Shown: piece by piece, positions 26,901-33,823 of the stretch
Layout: each line of letters starts with the position of its first letter
Numbering within the stretch: the stretch's first letter is position 1
Source of the DNA: UMGS1279 sp045536815
Lineage (GTDB): Bacteria; Bacillota; Clostridia; Oscillospirales; Acutalibacteraceae
Assembly (NCBI GenBank): GCA_045536815.1
Contig: JAZSOH010000016.1
Span: forward strand, 1-35,789
Direction of reading: 5' to 3'
DNA: 35,789 nt
Position numbers and translations under genes: made by a program
The notes under the pieces: model-generated
Told to the model about the DNA's origin: nothing
Seen by the model: only the letters and a program-made list of their open reading frames with translations
Database searches by the model: none

Positions 26901-27532
26901 CATACGATATCGGTTACGGCGGTGTTGACCACGTTCTCGCTTCCGGTAACAACGTAAACATCTTCGTATTTGATACCGAAGTTTACTCCAACACAGGTGG
27001 TCAGGCTTCTAAGGCTTCTCAAATCGGTCAGGTTGCTCAGTTTGCTGCTGCAGGTAAAGCAATCGCTAAGAAGAGCCTTTCTGAAATTGCTATGTCTTAC
27101 GGTTATATCTACGTAGCACAAATTGCTATGGGCGCTGATATGAACCAGACTCTTAAAGCAATCAAAGAAGCTGAAGCTTATGATGGTCCTTCACTTATCA
27201 TTGGTTACGCCCCTTGCGAAATGCATAGCATTAAGGGAGGTATGGTAAATTGCCAGAAAGAAATGAAGAGAGCTGTTGACTGCGGTTACTGGAATATGTT
27301 CCGTTTCAACCCTGCTCTTAAGGCAGAAGGCAAGAATCCTCTCATCCTTGATAGTAAGGCACCTACTGCTGACTATAAAGAGTTTATTCTTGGTGAGGCA
27401 CGTTACTCATCACTTACACGTTCCTTCCCCGACCGTGCAGATGAACTCTTCGACAAAGCAGTTGAGGCATCTAAAGCACAACGCGCTCACCTTGAGAAGC
27501 TCGTTAAACTTTATGAGCCTACCGAAGACTAA
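23987..27532 (+). CDS. nifJ: Pyruvate:ferredoxin (flavodoxin) oxidoreductase
   Basis: Oxidises pyruvate and CoA to acetyl-CoA and CO2, reducing ferredoxin; the central step of clostridial fermentation. The 1181-aa single-chain enzyme has the usual fused order: pyruvate domain (YPITPSSPMADYVD near residue 28), gamma domain (FWGLGGDGTVGANK), a 2x[4Fe-4S] ferredoxin domain (Cys694, 697, 700, 704 and Cys749, 752, 755, 759), then the TPP domain with CAGC (Cys814, 817) and the GGDGWAYDIGYGG and NTGGQ motifs. ATG 23987 follows AAGGAGG at nine bases; the TTG two codons earlier is less likely. Codons are strongly biased to C/T-ending forms such as GGT and GCT, as in a highly expressed gene. It stands alone with its own promoter and terminator. 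Confidence 0.98.
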   Translation: MARKKKTMDGNNAAAHVSYAFTEVAGIYPITPSSPMADYVDQWSAQGLKNIFDTTVNVVEMQSEAGASGTVHGSLAAGALTTTYTASQGLLLMIPNMYKIAGELLPCVFHVSARTVASHALNIFGDHSDVYACRQTGFAMLAETNTQEVMDLGAVAHLASIKSRVPFINFFDGFRTSHELQKIEVWDYADLKEMCDMDAVEAFRKNALNPERPKMRGSHENGDIFFQHREACNEYYNAVPAIVEEYMDKVNAKLGTDYKLFNYYGAPDAERIIIAMGSVCDVAEEVIDYLTAKGEKVGLVKVRLYRPFSAEKLVEAIPATAKKIAVLDRTKEPGALGEPLYLDVVAALAATGRQIDTIGGRYGLGSKDTPPSSIFAVYDELKKDAPKRQFTMGITDDVTGLSLEEKPAPNTAAEGTIECKFWGLGGDGTVGANKDSIKIIGDHTDKYVQAYFQYDSKKTGGITISHLRFGDKPIKSPYYINKADFVACHNPSYVTKGYKMVNDVKPGGVFLINCQWTPEELNAHMPAEAKRYIANNNVQLYTVNAIDLAAEIGLGKRTNTVLQSAFFSLSKVLPEAEAIGYMKEKAQKFMKKGKEIVEMNEKAIDAGATAYVKIDVPADWADAKDCGEEAVSNGPEKLVKMVDTIMKPVALMDGDALPVSAFVEHADGTFEQGASAYEKRGVAVMVPEWNPDTCAKCNKCAFVCPHATIRPFALTAEEVAAAPKHMKVAPKDIVKTEYKYTLAVSPLDCMGCGVCIGVCPTNSLKMVARESQEAEQEVFDYCVANIDEKPETTANLNVISSQYKKPLLEFSGSCAGCAETSYARLVTQLFGDRMYISNATGCSSIWGGPAATSPYTTDKNGHGPAWANSLFEDNAEHGLGMYLGQKAIRDRLIAQVKEMAESDKASAEFKAAAEAYLSTVNDGDANLKTIDALVAELEKAAKEGCPTAPAVLDNKEFLSKKSVWIFGGDGWAYDIGYGGVDHVLASGNNVNIFVFDTEVYSNTGGQASKASQIGQVAQFAAAGKAIAKKSLSEIAMSYGYIYVAQIAMGADMNQTLKAIKEAEAYDGPSLIIGYAPCEMHSIKGGMVNCQKEMKRAVDCGYWNMFRFNPALKAEGKNPLILDSKAPTADYKEFILGEARYSSLTRSFPDRADELFDKAVEASKAQRAHLEKLVKLYEPTED

Positions 27533-27559
27533 TTTAAAATTAGTTTCATAAAACAAATT

Positions 27560-27585
27560 CCCCGTAAGCCAAACGGCTTACGGGG
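27560..27585 (+). terminator. Terminator of nifJ
   Basis: An 11-bp perfect GC-rich stem CCCCGTAAGCC with loop AAAC, followed by TTTTTAG. Confidence 0.9.
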
Positions 27586-27607
27586 TTTTTAGTTAAGAAG
27601 AGAAAAT

Positions 27608-27640
27608 AAGAGCCTCTTGGAAATTCCCCAAGAGGCTCTT
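27608..27640 (-). terminator. Terminator of the SGNH lipoprotein gene
   Basis: A 13-bp perfect stem AAGAGCCTCTTGG with a 7-base loop, followed on the minus strand by ATTTTCTC. It forms a convergent pair with the nifJ terminator. Confidence 0.8.
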
Positions 27641-27658
27641 AAAATATTAGAAGACTGT

Positions 27659-29125
27659 TTAACGATATGCAATACCGTAAATTCTAACGAGAGCAGAACC
27701 AGCGTTACTAACAAGAGTTATTTCGTTTCCAAGCTCTGCAGAAACAGAGTAAAAGGTAGGTGCAGCTAAATCTTTAATGTTAATAGTTGCTTCTTTAACA
27801 TCACCGTTTCCGAACAGTGTTATAGTTCCACTTGTTCCGCCGGTAACAATGCCGAAAACAAAAATTTCATTTACATTTTTTGGCAAAGTAAATTTAATAG
27901 TAGAACCTGAGGTATTTGCCTTCCAACCATGATATGTATTATATTTTGAGTTTTGAATAGTTGTAAAGCCTTTAACTTTAGTTCCGCCAATACCATCGGT
28001 AATATATTTATATTCACAGTATCCCAAATAATCAGGAGCTTCGTATTTTACTATTTTTGAATCAATTTTGTTCAAATTTTCTTTAACATAATTTAAGTGA
28101 TTGGCGACCAAGCAACCTGCAATATAGTGACCATTATCGTTTGGGTGGATATAATCAGCCGCGATATCTTCCCATGCTATATTTCTTTTACCAATTTCTT
28201 TCCAAACATAGTCGCCGTAATTAATTGATGGAAGATTATAGTTGCTTACAACTTTTTTGATGTTATCGTTAATGTTGAATGACCTTTTTTTAGGATTCAT
28301 ACTACCGTAAGATGCTTGACTTGAAAGACAGGTGAATTGTATGGACATCATTGCGGGAGCGTTTGCCATAGTTGAAATCCTATAAATAAGTGAGGCATAT
28401 GTATATTCAATATCAGTATCGCCACCTGTATTAACATTGAAATCAACAACAACAAAGTCAGGCTTATAATCAAGTAAGTCTGCTTCGAGTCGAGCGCAGG
28501 CCATTTGTGGATTAGTGCCGCCTATGCCCGCCGAAACAAATTTGAATTTTGCTTTTGGAAAATTATCTTCCCACCACTCTTTTACGTAAAAACCATATGA
28601 TTTTTCAATATCTGAAGCGCTTGAACCGGCCGAAATCGAACCGCCCAAAACAGCTATAACGTAGTTTCCACCCTTTGCCGCTTTTTTCATAAGAGCAGCA
28701 ATACGAGAGTTGTTACCTGAGTTATGTAAACTCGTTGCATATGCGTCATCACCAAGTGGCTCAATATCAAATTCAGATAAAAGGTTAGTTTCTTTTGATT
28801 GCTCGGGCAAAGAAGATTCATTGTTTTGGGGGATTTTTGAGGTTGTATTTTCTTTAGAAGTGGTCATATTGTTATTCTCCTGCTTTTGGGAATTATTCTT
28901 TTGCTTCGATGTGGTAGTGGCATTATCTTTTGATGTAGTTGTTTCTTTTTCTTTAGAGGATGTAGGTTCATCCTTAGAAGCTGTTAAATCTTCCTCAGAA
29001 GATGTAGACAACTCTTTAGATGAAGTATCCGGCGATGAACTTGTTGTTATCTTATCACATGAAGAGAAAAGAAAAACTGTAGATATTAGTAGGGAAAGCA
29101 ATTTCACGAAATTTTTATTCAACAT
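27659..29125 (-). CDS. Secreted lipoprotein with SGNH/GDSL hydrolase domain
   Basis: A 488-aa exported protein. The lipobox LFSSC puts the lipidated Cys at residue 23. Residues 24-115 are a Ser/Thr/Lys-rich, repetitive low-complexity linker (TTSK and TSSK units) that would hold the enzyme away from the membrane. The SGNH hydrolase domain has nucleophile Ser163 in GGSISAG, Gly/Asn in AGIGGTNPQ and DFNVN, and the Asp324/His327 pair in DYIHPND. A C-terminal beta domain of about 120 residues follows. Such enzymes are often deacetylases of wall or plant polysaccharides; the substrate is unknown. ATG 29125 has GGAGG eight bases upstream. Confidence 0.88.
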   Translation of the reverse strand: MLNKNFVKLLSLLISTVFLFSSCDKITTSSSPDTSSKELSTSSEEDLTASKDEPTSSKEKETTTSKDNATTTSKQKNNSQKQENNNMTTSKENTTSKIPQNNESSLPEQSKETNLLSEFDIEPLGDDAYATSLHNSGNNSRIAALMKKAAKGGNYVIAVLGGSISAGSSASDIEKSYGFYVKEWWEDNFPKAKFKFVSAGIGGTNPQMACARLEADLLDYKPDFVVVDFNVNTGGDTDIEYTYASLIYRISTMANAPAMMSIQFTCLSSQASYGSMNPKKRSFNINDNIKKVVSNYNLPSINYGDYVWKEIGKRNIAWEDIAADYIHPNDNGHYIAGCLVANHLNYVKENLNKIDSKIVKYEAPDYLGYCEYKYITDGIGGTKVKGFTTIQNSKYNTYHGWKANTSGSTIKFTLPKNVNEIFVFGIVTGGTSGTITLFGNGDVKEATINIKDLAAPTFYSVSAELGNEITLVSNAGSALVRIYGIAYR

Positions 29126-29253
29126 TTAAAAACCTCCATAAATGAATTTTTATAAATCTAGTAAATTAATATGTGTCATATAACTCCAAAACAGGATAGA
29201 AGATTTTTCAAAAAGATCCAGATAAGCCATTAACCTCTAATTTATCCATAAGT

Positions 29254-29282
29254 TTTATAGCATATTTTAGAAGTAAAAGCAA
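29254..29282 (-). promoter_or_regulatory. Possible promoter of the SGNH gene
   Basis: Minus-strand TTGCTT (29277-29282), a 17-base spacer and TATAAA (29254-29259), giving a leader of about 125 bases. Otherwise 29126-29340 shows nothing I can identify. Confidence 0.35.
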
Positions 29283-29350
29283 TACTTATTTTTCAAATAA
29301 TGTATTAAAGTTGTTTTGCATTAAAATTAGGATACTATTCAAAAATAATA

Positions 29351-29388
29351 AATCCGAACCCATCTCAAATTATGATAAGGTTCGGATT
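29351..29388 (-). terminator. Hairpin with T-tract, outermost of a series
   Basis: Stem AATCCGAACC/GGTTCGGATT (10 bp) with an 18-base loop, followed on the minus strand by TATTATTTTT. It follows a third tRNA-tail-like string ending GTACCA on the minus strand. Confidence 0.6.
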
Positions 29389-29400
29389 ATATTGCTTTGG

Positions 29401-29486
29401 TACGGGTGTTCATAACCACTCCGGGACGCGAGGTGAAACTTTAAAAAAATAAGAACCTCAGCACGTAAACTGCGTGTCGAGGCTCT
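29401..29486 (-). repeat. Tandem repeat unit 1 with terminator hairpin
   Basis: This 86-base unit is an imperfect copy of the unit at 29495-29581. On the minus strand it runs AGAGCCTC, an inner hairpin (ACACGC region), GAGGTTCT, T-run, CACCTCGCG and a tail ending CACCCGTA, close to the acceptor end of the tRNA-Leu fragment. The hairpin with T-run (29452-29486) looks like a terminator. Confidence 0.6.
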
Positions 29487-29494
29487 AGGCACAG

Positions 29495-29581
29495 TGCGAG
29501 TGCTCATAGCCAACTTAGGCCGCGAGGTGAAAACTCAAAAAAAGAAGAACCTCAACTACGCGAAATGCGCGTCGAGGCTCT
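29495..29581 (-). repeat. Tandem repeat unit 2 with terminator hairpin
   Basis: Second copy, aligned base for base with unit 1 apart from one indel. The hairpin at 29546-29581 keeps the outer stem AGAACCTC/GAGGCTCT and changes the inner stem to ACGCG/CGCGT. The third inner pair is G-C here and A-T in unit 1, a compensatory change. It lies directly after the tRNA-Leu CCA end, where a tRNA's own terminator would be. Confidence 0.6.
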
Positions 29582-29585
29582 CGAC

Positions 29586-29608
29586 TGGTGCGGGTGACAG
29601 GAATTGAA
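29586..29608 (-). other. 3' fragment of a tRNA-Leu gene, likely attachment site
   Basis: On the minus strand: T-loop TTCAATT, T-stem 3' strand CCTGT, acceptor CACCCGC, discriminator A and CCA. This equals the 3' end of clostridial tRNA-Leu genes (acceptor GCGGGTG/CACCCGC). The rest of the tRNA is missing; sequence to the right diverges at once. A tRNA 3' fragment followed by a terminator is the usual scar at one end of an element that integrates into tRNA genes. Confidence 0.6.
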
Positions 29609-29627
29609 GATGATTTTTAACTTTTTG

Positions 29628-29704
29628 TATCTTTTAATATCTTCAAGTATCCTTGGAAAATAAAGGTTTTATAGCAAATTATCTTCTAATATCTTTTGTT
29701 ATCT
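29628..29704 (+). repeat. Two triplets of 10-bp-phased TATC(TT) motifs
   Basis: TATC begins at 29628, 29638 and 29648, and again at 29680, 29690 and 29700, mostly as TATCTT. Exact 10-base spacing in two groups, inside the tRNA fragment, resembles arm-type binding sites of a tyrosine integrase. Just beyond, a 12-bp stem TTGGGGCTTATT (29706-29717) pairs with 29735-29746 without a T-tract. Confidence 0.5.
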
Positions 29705-29784
29705 TTTGGGGCTTATTGTTAACTTTCTTCCCCAAATAAGCCCCAAGGTTGCACCAGGTATACACCCTGTCATTATGTACTTAA

Positions 29785-30120
29785 TTACAATTCTTCAATA
29801 ATATTTCCTAAACCGTATTTATCAGCTATATTAATCAAACCGATATCCTTTTCGGTTTTAGACAATTTATCATGATTTACTTCATTTGTTACCAAATAGA
29901 CTTTATCATACATTTTGCGGCAATTGATAATTTGCTGCTTTAAATAATCGGTTGGTTTGTTAGGGGTAAAAATAAAACCGATTTGTTTATCACTGATAAT
30001 TGCAAATAAATCCGCAGTATCTAATGAATCGTATTCCGCACACATTATATCACAGTTTTCCCATTTTGTAAAACATAAAATTTTAATAATACCTTGTAAA
30101 TTTTTATAATCGTTTTTCAT
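29785..30120 (-). CDS. Small hypothetical protein
   Basis: A 111-aa soluble protein with no signal or membrane segment. The pattern DTADLFAIISDKQIGFIF, then YLKQQIINCRKMYDKVYLVTN, then IGLINIADKYGLG recalls the fold of MmcB/sce7726-type PD-(D/E)XK-like proteins, but the expected E-x-K is not visible, so activity is doubtful and the family is a guess. ATG 30120 has AGGTGG eight bases upstream; a GTG four codons earlier overlaps that site. The gene stands alone, and its start region is covered by a 48-bp inverted repeat. Confidence 0.55.
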   Translation of the reverse strand: MKNDYKNLQGIIKILCFTKWENCDIMCAEYDSLDTADLFAIISDKQIGFIFTPNKPTDYLKQQIINCRKMYDKVYLVTNEVNHDKLSKTEKDIGLINIADKYGLGNIIEEL

Positions 30121-30125
30121 AGCTA

Positions 30126-30173
30126 TACCCACCTCGTTATGTTATAAGTTTATTATAACATAGTAGGTGGGTA
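30126..30173. promoter_or_regulatory. 48-bp near-perfect inverted repeat over promoter and RBS
   Basis: Outer arms TACCCACCT (30126-30134) and AGGTGGGTA (30165-30173), inner arms TATGTTATAA (30138-30147) and TTATAACATA (30153-30162), centre GTTTA. The minus-strand ribosome binding site lies in one arm and a minus-strand TATAAT lies within the inner arm. It may be an autoregulatory operator. On the plus strand it ends in TTTTTT and could also act as a terminator. Confidence 0.55.
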
Positions 30174-30207
30174 TTTTTTGTTACACATAAAACAAATAAA
30201 CGTTTTT

Positions 30208-30235
30208 ATCCTTCGGCCTTATAAGGTTGAAGGAT
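30208..30235 (+). terminator. Plus-strand hairpin with T-tract and no visible gene
   Basis: Stem ATCCTTC/GAAGGAT with inner pairs (GGCCTT/AAGGTT), followed by ATTTTTTT. No plus-strand gene precedes it, so the transcript it would end is unknown. Confidence 0.5.
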
Positions 30236-30510
30236 ATTTTTTTACGCTTATATACAAAGCATTGTACCTGTGGAGACCAATTGTACTTGCTAGGCAGTTT
30301 GAAAGTATTTTAACAAAAATGCTTGCAAATATAAATTTTTTATAAAACTGCGACAAAATCCGAAACGTTTTCCTAAATATACTTATGCAAGGAATAAATA
30401 TTTTAATTTTTATTTATTAAGAAGTTTGGTGAAGATTTTGGGAAAAAGATAAAGATAATTGTAGAGAAATGTTTATTTTTAGAGGTTAGTTTTGTGAATT
30501 ATTTTATTTT

Positions 30511-30610
30511 AAGGAGTGATGTTTATATATGTGTGTAATGTGAAGTTTTATTAATTGTTGAGAGTTTTTTTACTCTCTTTGTACCTTGACAATTGAATAT
30601 ACAATTGAAT
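30511..30610 (+). other. Orphan leader-like segment (short peptide, hairpin, direct repeats)
   Basis: AAGGAG (30511-30516) is followed by a four-codon frame Met-Cys-Val-Met-stop (30529-30543), then a GAGAGT/ACTCTC hairpin (30560-30577) with a T-only loop, then ACAATTGAAT twice (30589-30598, 30601-30610). This looks like the attenuator-type leader of a mobile-element gene, but no plus-strand gene follows. The remaining 30245-30510 and 30611-30704 show no gene; the latter has a small GC-rich patch near 30645-30680. Confidence 0.3.
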
Positions 30611-30704
30611 CCTCTTATGAGATTAGATATGACTGTGCGATGATATGAGCGTGGCGACGTCGCGGTGAGATTCCGGGATAGGTAAGTTATTCACAAAAAG
30701 GAAG

Positions 30705-31132
30705 TTACCATATTCCCATATCATCTAACTTATTGATTCTAATCACAAACTCAAAGAATTCATCATCAGAATTATCAAAGTCCACCTCTATTTTATCGCC
30801 AAACAAGCTCCAGGTACCTCTGGTTGTCAAAGTGTCCTTTTTTTCTTCACAAAAACAATGTGTAAGCATAGCGTCTGTGAATTCGCAGGCGGCAGAGTGA
30901 CTATTATTGATTGGTGTAAATCGAGTTGCAAGAAAACCGCTAATATTTTTTACTAATTCCATTACTTCTCTATGAATAAAATTTTTACAAGAATATTCAC
31001 ATACAGCAGCAAAAGTTTTTTTAAACAAACTCAAAAAACTTCTTCATCAAAGGTTTTATCTATTAAAACTGTATCTGTCAGATTCCACCATTCAACCGAT
31101 AAAAACTCAACTGTTTCTAAATTACTTTCCAT
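30705..31132 (-). pseudogene. Frameshifted small gene of unknown function
   Basis: From ATG 31132 a frame of 33 codons (MESNLETVEFLSVEWW...) ends at TGA inside a run of six T. The adjoining frame continues at once for 109 codons (LFKKTFAAVCEYS...) to 30705 with no start codon or ribosome binding site of its own except a TTG within the junction. One extra T would fuse them into about 143 aa. I call it a broken gene; slippage on the T-run at the TGA is an alternative. No family is recognised. A promoter (31252-31279) still precedes it. Confidence 0.6.
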
Positions 31133-31251
31133 AAACTTATGTCTCTCTTTCATTTTTAATTTCTGTTTTATAATTTGTTATCGCTTTTGCAACACAAAAA
31201 TGTTATATACCCTATCCTTTACTGAATTCGTATAGGAAAAGTTTTAATTTT

Positions 31252-31279
31252 ATTATAGCGAGTTTTTTCACAAATTCAA
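31252..31279 (-). promoter_or_regulatory. Promoter of the frameshifted gene
   Basis: Minus-strand TTGAAT (31274-31279), a 16-base spacer and TATAAT (31252-31257). Confidence 0.5.
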
Positions 31280-31323
31280 CTTAAATTATCCATTAATTAT
31301 TGTACAACTATAATTTTAAAACC

Positions 31324-32019
31324 CTAATTATCACAATCATCTTTTACATAATATTCCTTAAAATCATTTAAACAAATACAACCCAAAATTCTACCAAAAA
31401 CCGCCCCACAATCAATAGCAATATGATTATTTTTTATATAAATTTTTCCATCATATTCGGGGTCAATAAATATTGTTGGGGTGTGTCCGGTAACTATATA
31501 TTTATCCTCAAAATATATTTTATCATATTCAGGGGTGCCGGCCAGATAATCGGTATATGGTATGTTCTCACTCACGTGTGCAAGCATAATTTTCTTATTG
31601 GGTACCGAATGTGATAAGTGAAATTTTTTACCATTAACTTCTAATTCGTCATAAATCAAACTATTTGTTAAACCAGAAATAATTTTTATCTGTTCATCTT
31701 CCGAAAGTGCTATAAAGGCTTTGTATGTTGGCTCTCCGCCTATAAGTTTCCACATTATGCATTCTGGTATAAAATCATTTATTTCACGACTATAACGAAT
31801 CTTTTGAAATATACGAAGTGCACTATAATCATGGTTACCTCTTAAAGGAAATACATTATGCCTTTTTTGTATATCCTGAAGAATTTTTATGCCGTCAGGT
31901 CCTCTGTCAACTATATCACCTAAAATATAAAGAGTATCTTCATCACTAAAATTTATCTTTTCAAGCATTTTTATATACAAATCATAACATCCGTGTAAAT
32001 CACTCATTGCGTAAATCAT
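31324..32019 (-). CDS. PPP-type metallophosphoesterase
   Basis: A 231-aa calcineurin-like phosphoesterase of the PPP (Ser/Thr phosphatase/ApaH-like) branch. All motifs are present: D7-L-H9-G, GDIVDRG at 34-40, RGNHD at 60-64, GHT at 178-180, and a late H-x-x-x-D (199-203). The size fits small bacterial PrpA/PrpE-type enzymes that act on phosphoproteins or diadenosine polyphosphates; the substrate is unknown. ATG 32019 follows AGAGGT. It lies in the island, 112 bases after the 171-aa gene on the same strand. Confidence 0.85.
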   Translation of the reverse strand: MIYAMSDLHGCYDLYIKMLEKINFSDEDTLYILGDIVDRGPDGIKILQDIQKRHNVFPLRGNHDYSALRIFQKIRYSREINDFIPECIMWKLIGGEPTYKAFIALSEDEQIKIISGLTNSLIYDELEVNGKKFHLSHSVPNKKIMLAHVSENIPYTDYLAGTPEYDKIYFEDKYIVTGHTPTIFIDPEYDGKIYIKNNHIAIDCGAVFGRILGCICLNDFKEYYVKDDCDN

Positions 32020-32131
32020 AATTTAAACCTCTCAAAAGTTATTTTTCATTATTGTATTTCTTGTAATTTAATTTAACGGCATTTTCCCACCTTTACTTAC
32101 ATAAAAAACACATACTGTTTTATTCTTAGCC

Positions 32132-32647
32132 TTAAACACATATTTCGTGATTTAAGTTTTTATAAAAATCAATTTGATTTATTTTGGAAAAGTCTGTTTT
32201 TCTCTCGAGTTTTTCTCGAATGGGTTTAATCTCTTCTTCACACATATCATAATAGGTCATATGATATAGTATTCCACCTAATATAGCATCAACGCCATAT
32301 TTTTCAATACTACACTCATGAACAGGAATACCTAATGCCTGACCCCAATACCAACTAAATTCAGTTATACCTTTTAAACTATAATTATTGGCAACAACTT
32401 TATCTATATCCGCAAGTGCAACATAAGGAAAGTTTTCATATTTTTCATGCGGTACAGCAATATAACCAAAATCTTCACCGCACAAATAACACCTTGTGGG
32501 AAGATACTCCTTGATATCATCTATTATTAAGCGATATCTTTCTATCAAAGTGTTTAAATCATCTTCCGGATATTTAGCCAACTTACAAATTGCTTTCGCA
32601 ACACCTTCGACAGTGCATTCATAAATCAAATTCTCTGCATAGTACAT
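32132..32647 (-). CDS. Hypothetical protein, 171 aa
   Basis: A soluble acidic protein. It has a CYLCGEDFGY segment near residue 56 with two Cys, and further single Cys residues; the paired CxxC could bind metal but no second pair is clear. WYWGQALGIPVHE near 103-115 is a distinctive block. I do not recognise the family with confidence. ATG 32647 follows GAGGAG at 8 bases; a GTG five codons earlier contains that site. It is part of the minus-strand series controlled from the WYL divergent promoter region. Confidence 0.65.
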   Translation of the reverse strand: MYYAENLIYECTVEGVAKAICKLAKYPEDDLNTLIERYRLIIDDIKEYLPTRCYLCGEDFGYIAVPHEKYENFPYVALADIDKVVANNYSLKGITEFSWYWGQALGIPVHECSIEKYGVDAILGGILYHMTYYDMCEEEIKPIREKLERKTDFSKINQIDFYKNLNHEICV

Positions 32648-32675
32648 AAAAATTCTCCTCACACAGTATTTTTAT

Positions 32676-32982
32676 TTAAACTTTTTTAAGTTTTAATTTG
32701 TACCAATCACGGCAATTAGAAATTTCGTCTATATCCTTGCGAATCTGTGATGATATTCTTTTCTTTCCAATCACACAAATTAATCCGAGCTTTATCTCTA
32801 GCGGTATATATTGTAACATTCTCATATGCTATTTCTTCAAGCAGGAATCGAACCACTGCAGCAACACCGTAGCAGTCGCCAATTATTATTTCATTACCTT
32901 CTTTACAAAGGTTCATAATGTAATTTATCGCTTCAATAGGCAGGCCGCTTAATTCTTTACTGCCAAATATGTATACCTTCAA
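32676..32982 (-). pseudogene. Decayed SLOG-family (YspA/YpsA-like) gene
   Basis: The intact frame from TTG 32982 reads MKVYIFGSKELSGLP, then IIIGDCYGVAAVV, then VTIYTARDKARINLCDW, which matches the start of SLOG-type nucleotide-binding proteins (GSRxLxxLP, GDAxGVD, RxNLGxW). It stops at 32716 with an unrelated tail. In the next frame, from the same point, sequence continues as ISSQIRKDIDEISNCRDWYKLK and ends at 32676, which matches the following family block. So one frameshift broke it, and the usual C-terminal third is absent as well. The conserved Asp of GDxxGVD is Ala. A GTG at 32991 is an alternative start. Confidence 0.5.
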
Positions 32983-33001
32983 AAGTACCACTTCCTATAA
33001 T

Positions 33002-33790
33002 CTAAACCATTGTTTTTTTAATAAAATCACTAACAGGATACAACGCTATATCTTTACCGGTTAGTTCTTCTGTGTAGTATTTTAAATTGGTGAAAAATAA
33101 AACATAATCTTTTTCGAGAGTTTTACCATCATCAGAGACATAATAGCAAATAGCGCCCATATCATTTGGTGAAACGCTTTCTAATATGACTATTTTTTCT
33201 TCAATTAAATCATATAAAATATCGCCAGATTTAAAAGGAGTAGGCAGTTTAACATAGTCTTCGGCCATCCCAAAAAAGGCGTTTAATAGGTTCCATTCGC
33301 TACATTTGTGAATAGAAATTAGTTCGCCATCAACATATTCCGCTATAATTGTATCATCATACGTATTAAACGGTATTTTATGTATTTTATATCCCTTAAC
33401 AACACGTTTTGTATCGATAATGTTTTCTTTAATATGATTTAAGCAGGATTCATAATCTTTAAAGTAAATTGCCAAATGTGAAGTGTGTTCTTCATAATCA
33501 ATAAATCCTGTATAAAATGAACTATCATCTTTTTCGGTGAGTTCCTGCTTTATTAATTCAAGATAATCAAAGTATTCTTTTATAAACGTATGAACACTTT
33601 TGCCATCTGAATTTGCGAATTCATAATCCGGCATTGTTAAAATATGTTTTAATGCCTCTGTTTTTTCTTTTAATTTTAGATTTTCATTTTGTAATAATAT
33701 CCATAAACAGTCTTGCGAACTCAATTCATAATTGATTTTTCTTAAATGCTCCGCCACGTCTTTTGAGTTAATATATTTATAAAAATCCAT
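33002..33790 (-). CDS. Hypothetical protein, 262 aa, divergent from WYL regulator
   Basis: A soluble protein with an N-terminal block DFYKYINSKDVAEHLRKINY, typical of a family of small-genome-island proteins in Clostridia that I remember only as uncharacterised. The middle is acidic and the C-terminal part (FKSGDILYDLIEEK, then ICYYVSDDG) looks like a small beta domain. ATG 33790 has AAGGAA nine bases upstream; an upstream in-frame extension of 36 codons crosses the promoter and is not real. It is first in the minus-strand series and its -10 box is one end of the 48-bp palindrome. Confidence 0.65.
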   Translation of the reverse strand: MDFYKYINSKDVAEHLRKINYELSSQDCLWILLQNENLKLKEKTEALKHILTMPDYEFANSDGKSVHTFIKEYFDYLELIKQELTEKDDSSFYTGFIDYEEHTSHLAIYFKDYESCLNHIKENIIDTKRVVKGYKIHKIPFNTYDDTIIAEYVDGELISIHKCSEWNLLNAFFGMAEDYVKLPTPFKSGDILYDLIEEKIVILESVSPNDMGAICYYVSDDGKTLEKDYVLFFTNLKYYTEELTGKDIALYPVSDFIKKTMV

Positions 33791-33823
33791 TTTTAATATT
33801 CCTTTCTTATGGGCTCTATTTCT

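Noticed and set aside
26495..27121. Long open frames opposite and alongside nifJ, including one of 208 codons on the minus strand
   Set aside because: They are shadows created by the strong codon bias of nifJ; none has a ribosome binding site or sensible protein pattern. The same holds for the many 60-140 codon frames opposite secA, parC, tsf and others.
29401..29581. CRISPR array
   Set aside because: Only two long imperfect units, no regular short repeats and spacers, and no cas genes.
30636..30690. 5' end of a group II intron (GTGCGA start)
   Set aside because: Only the first six bases fit; no domain V, no reverse transcriptase and no 3' end are visible.
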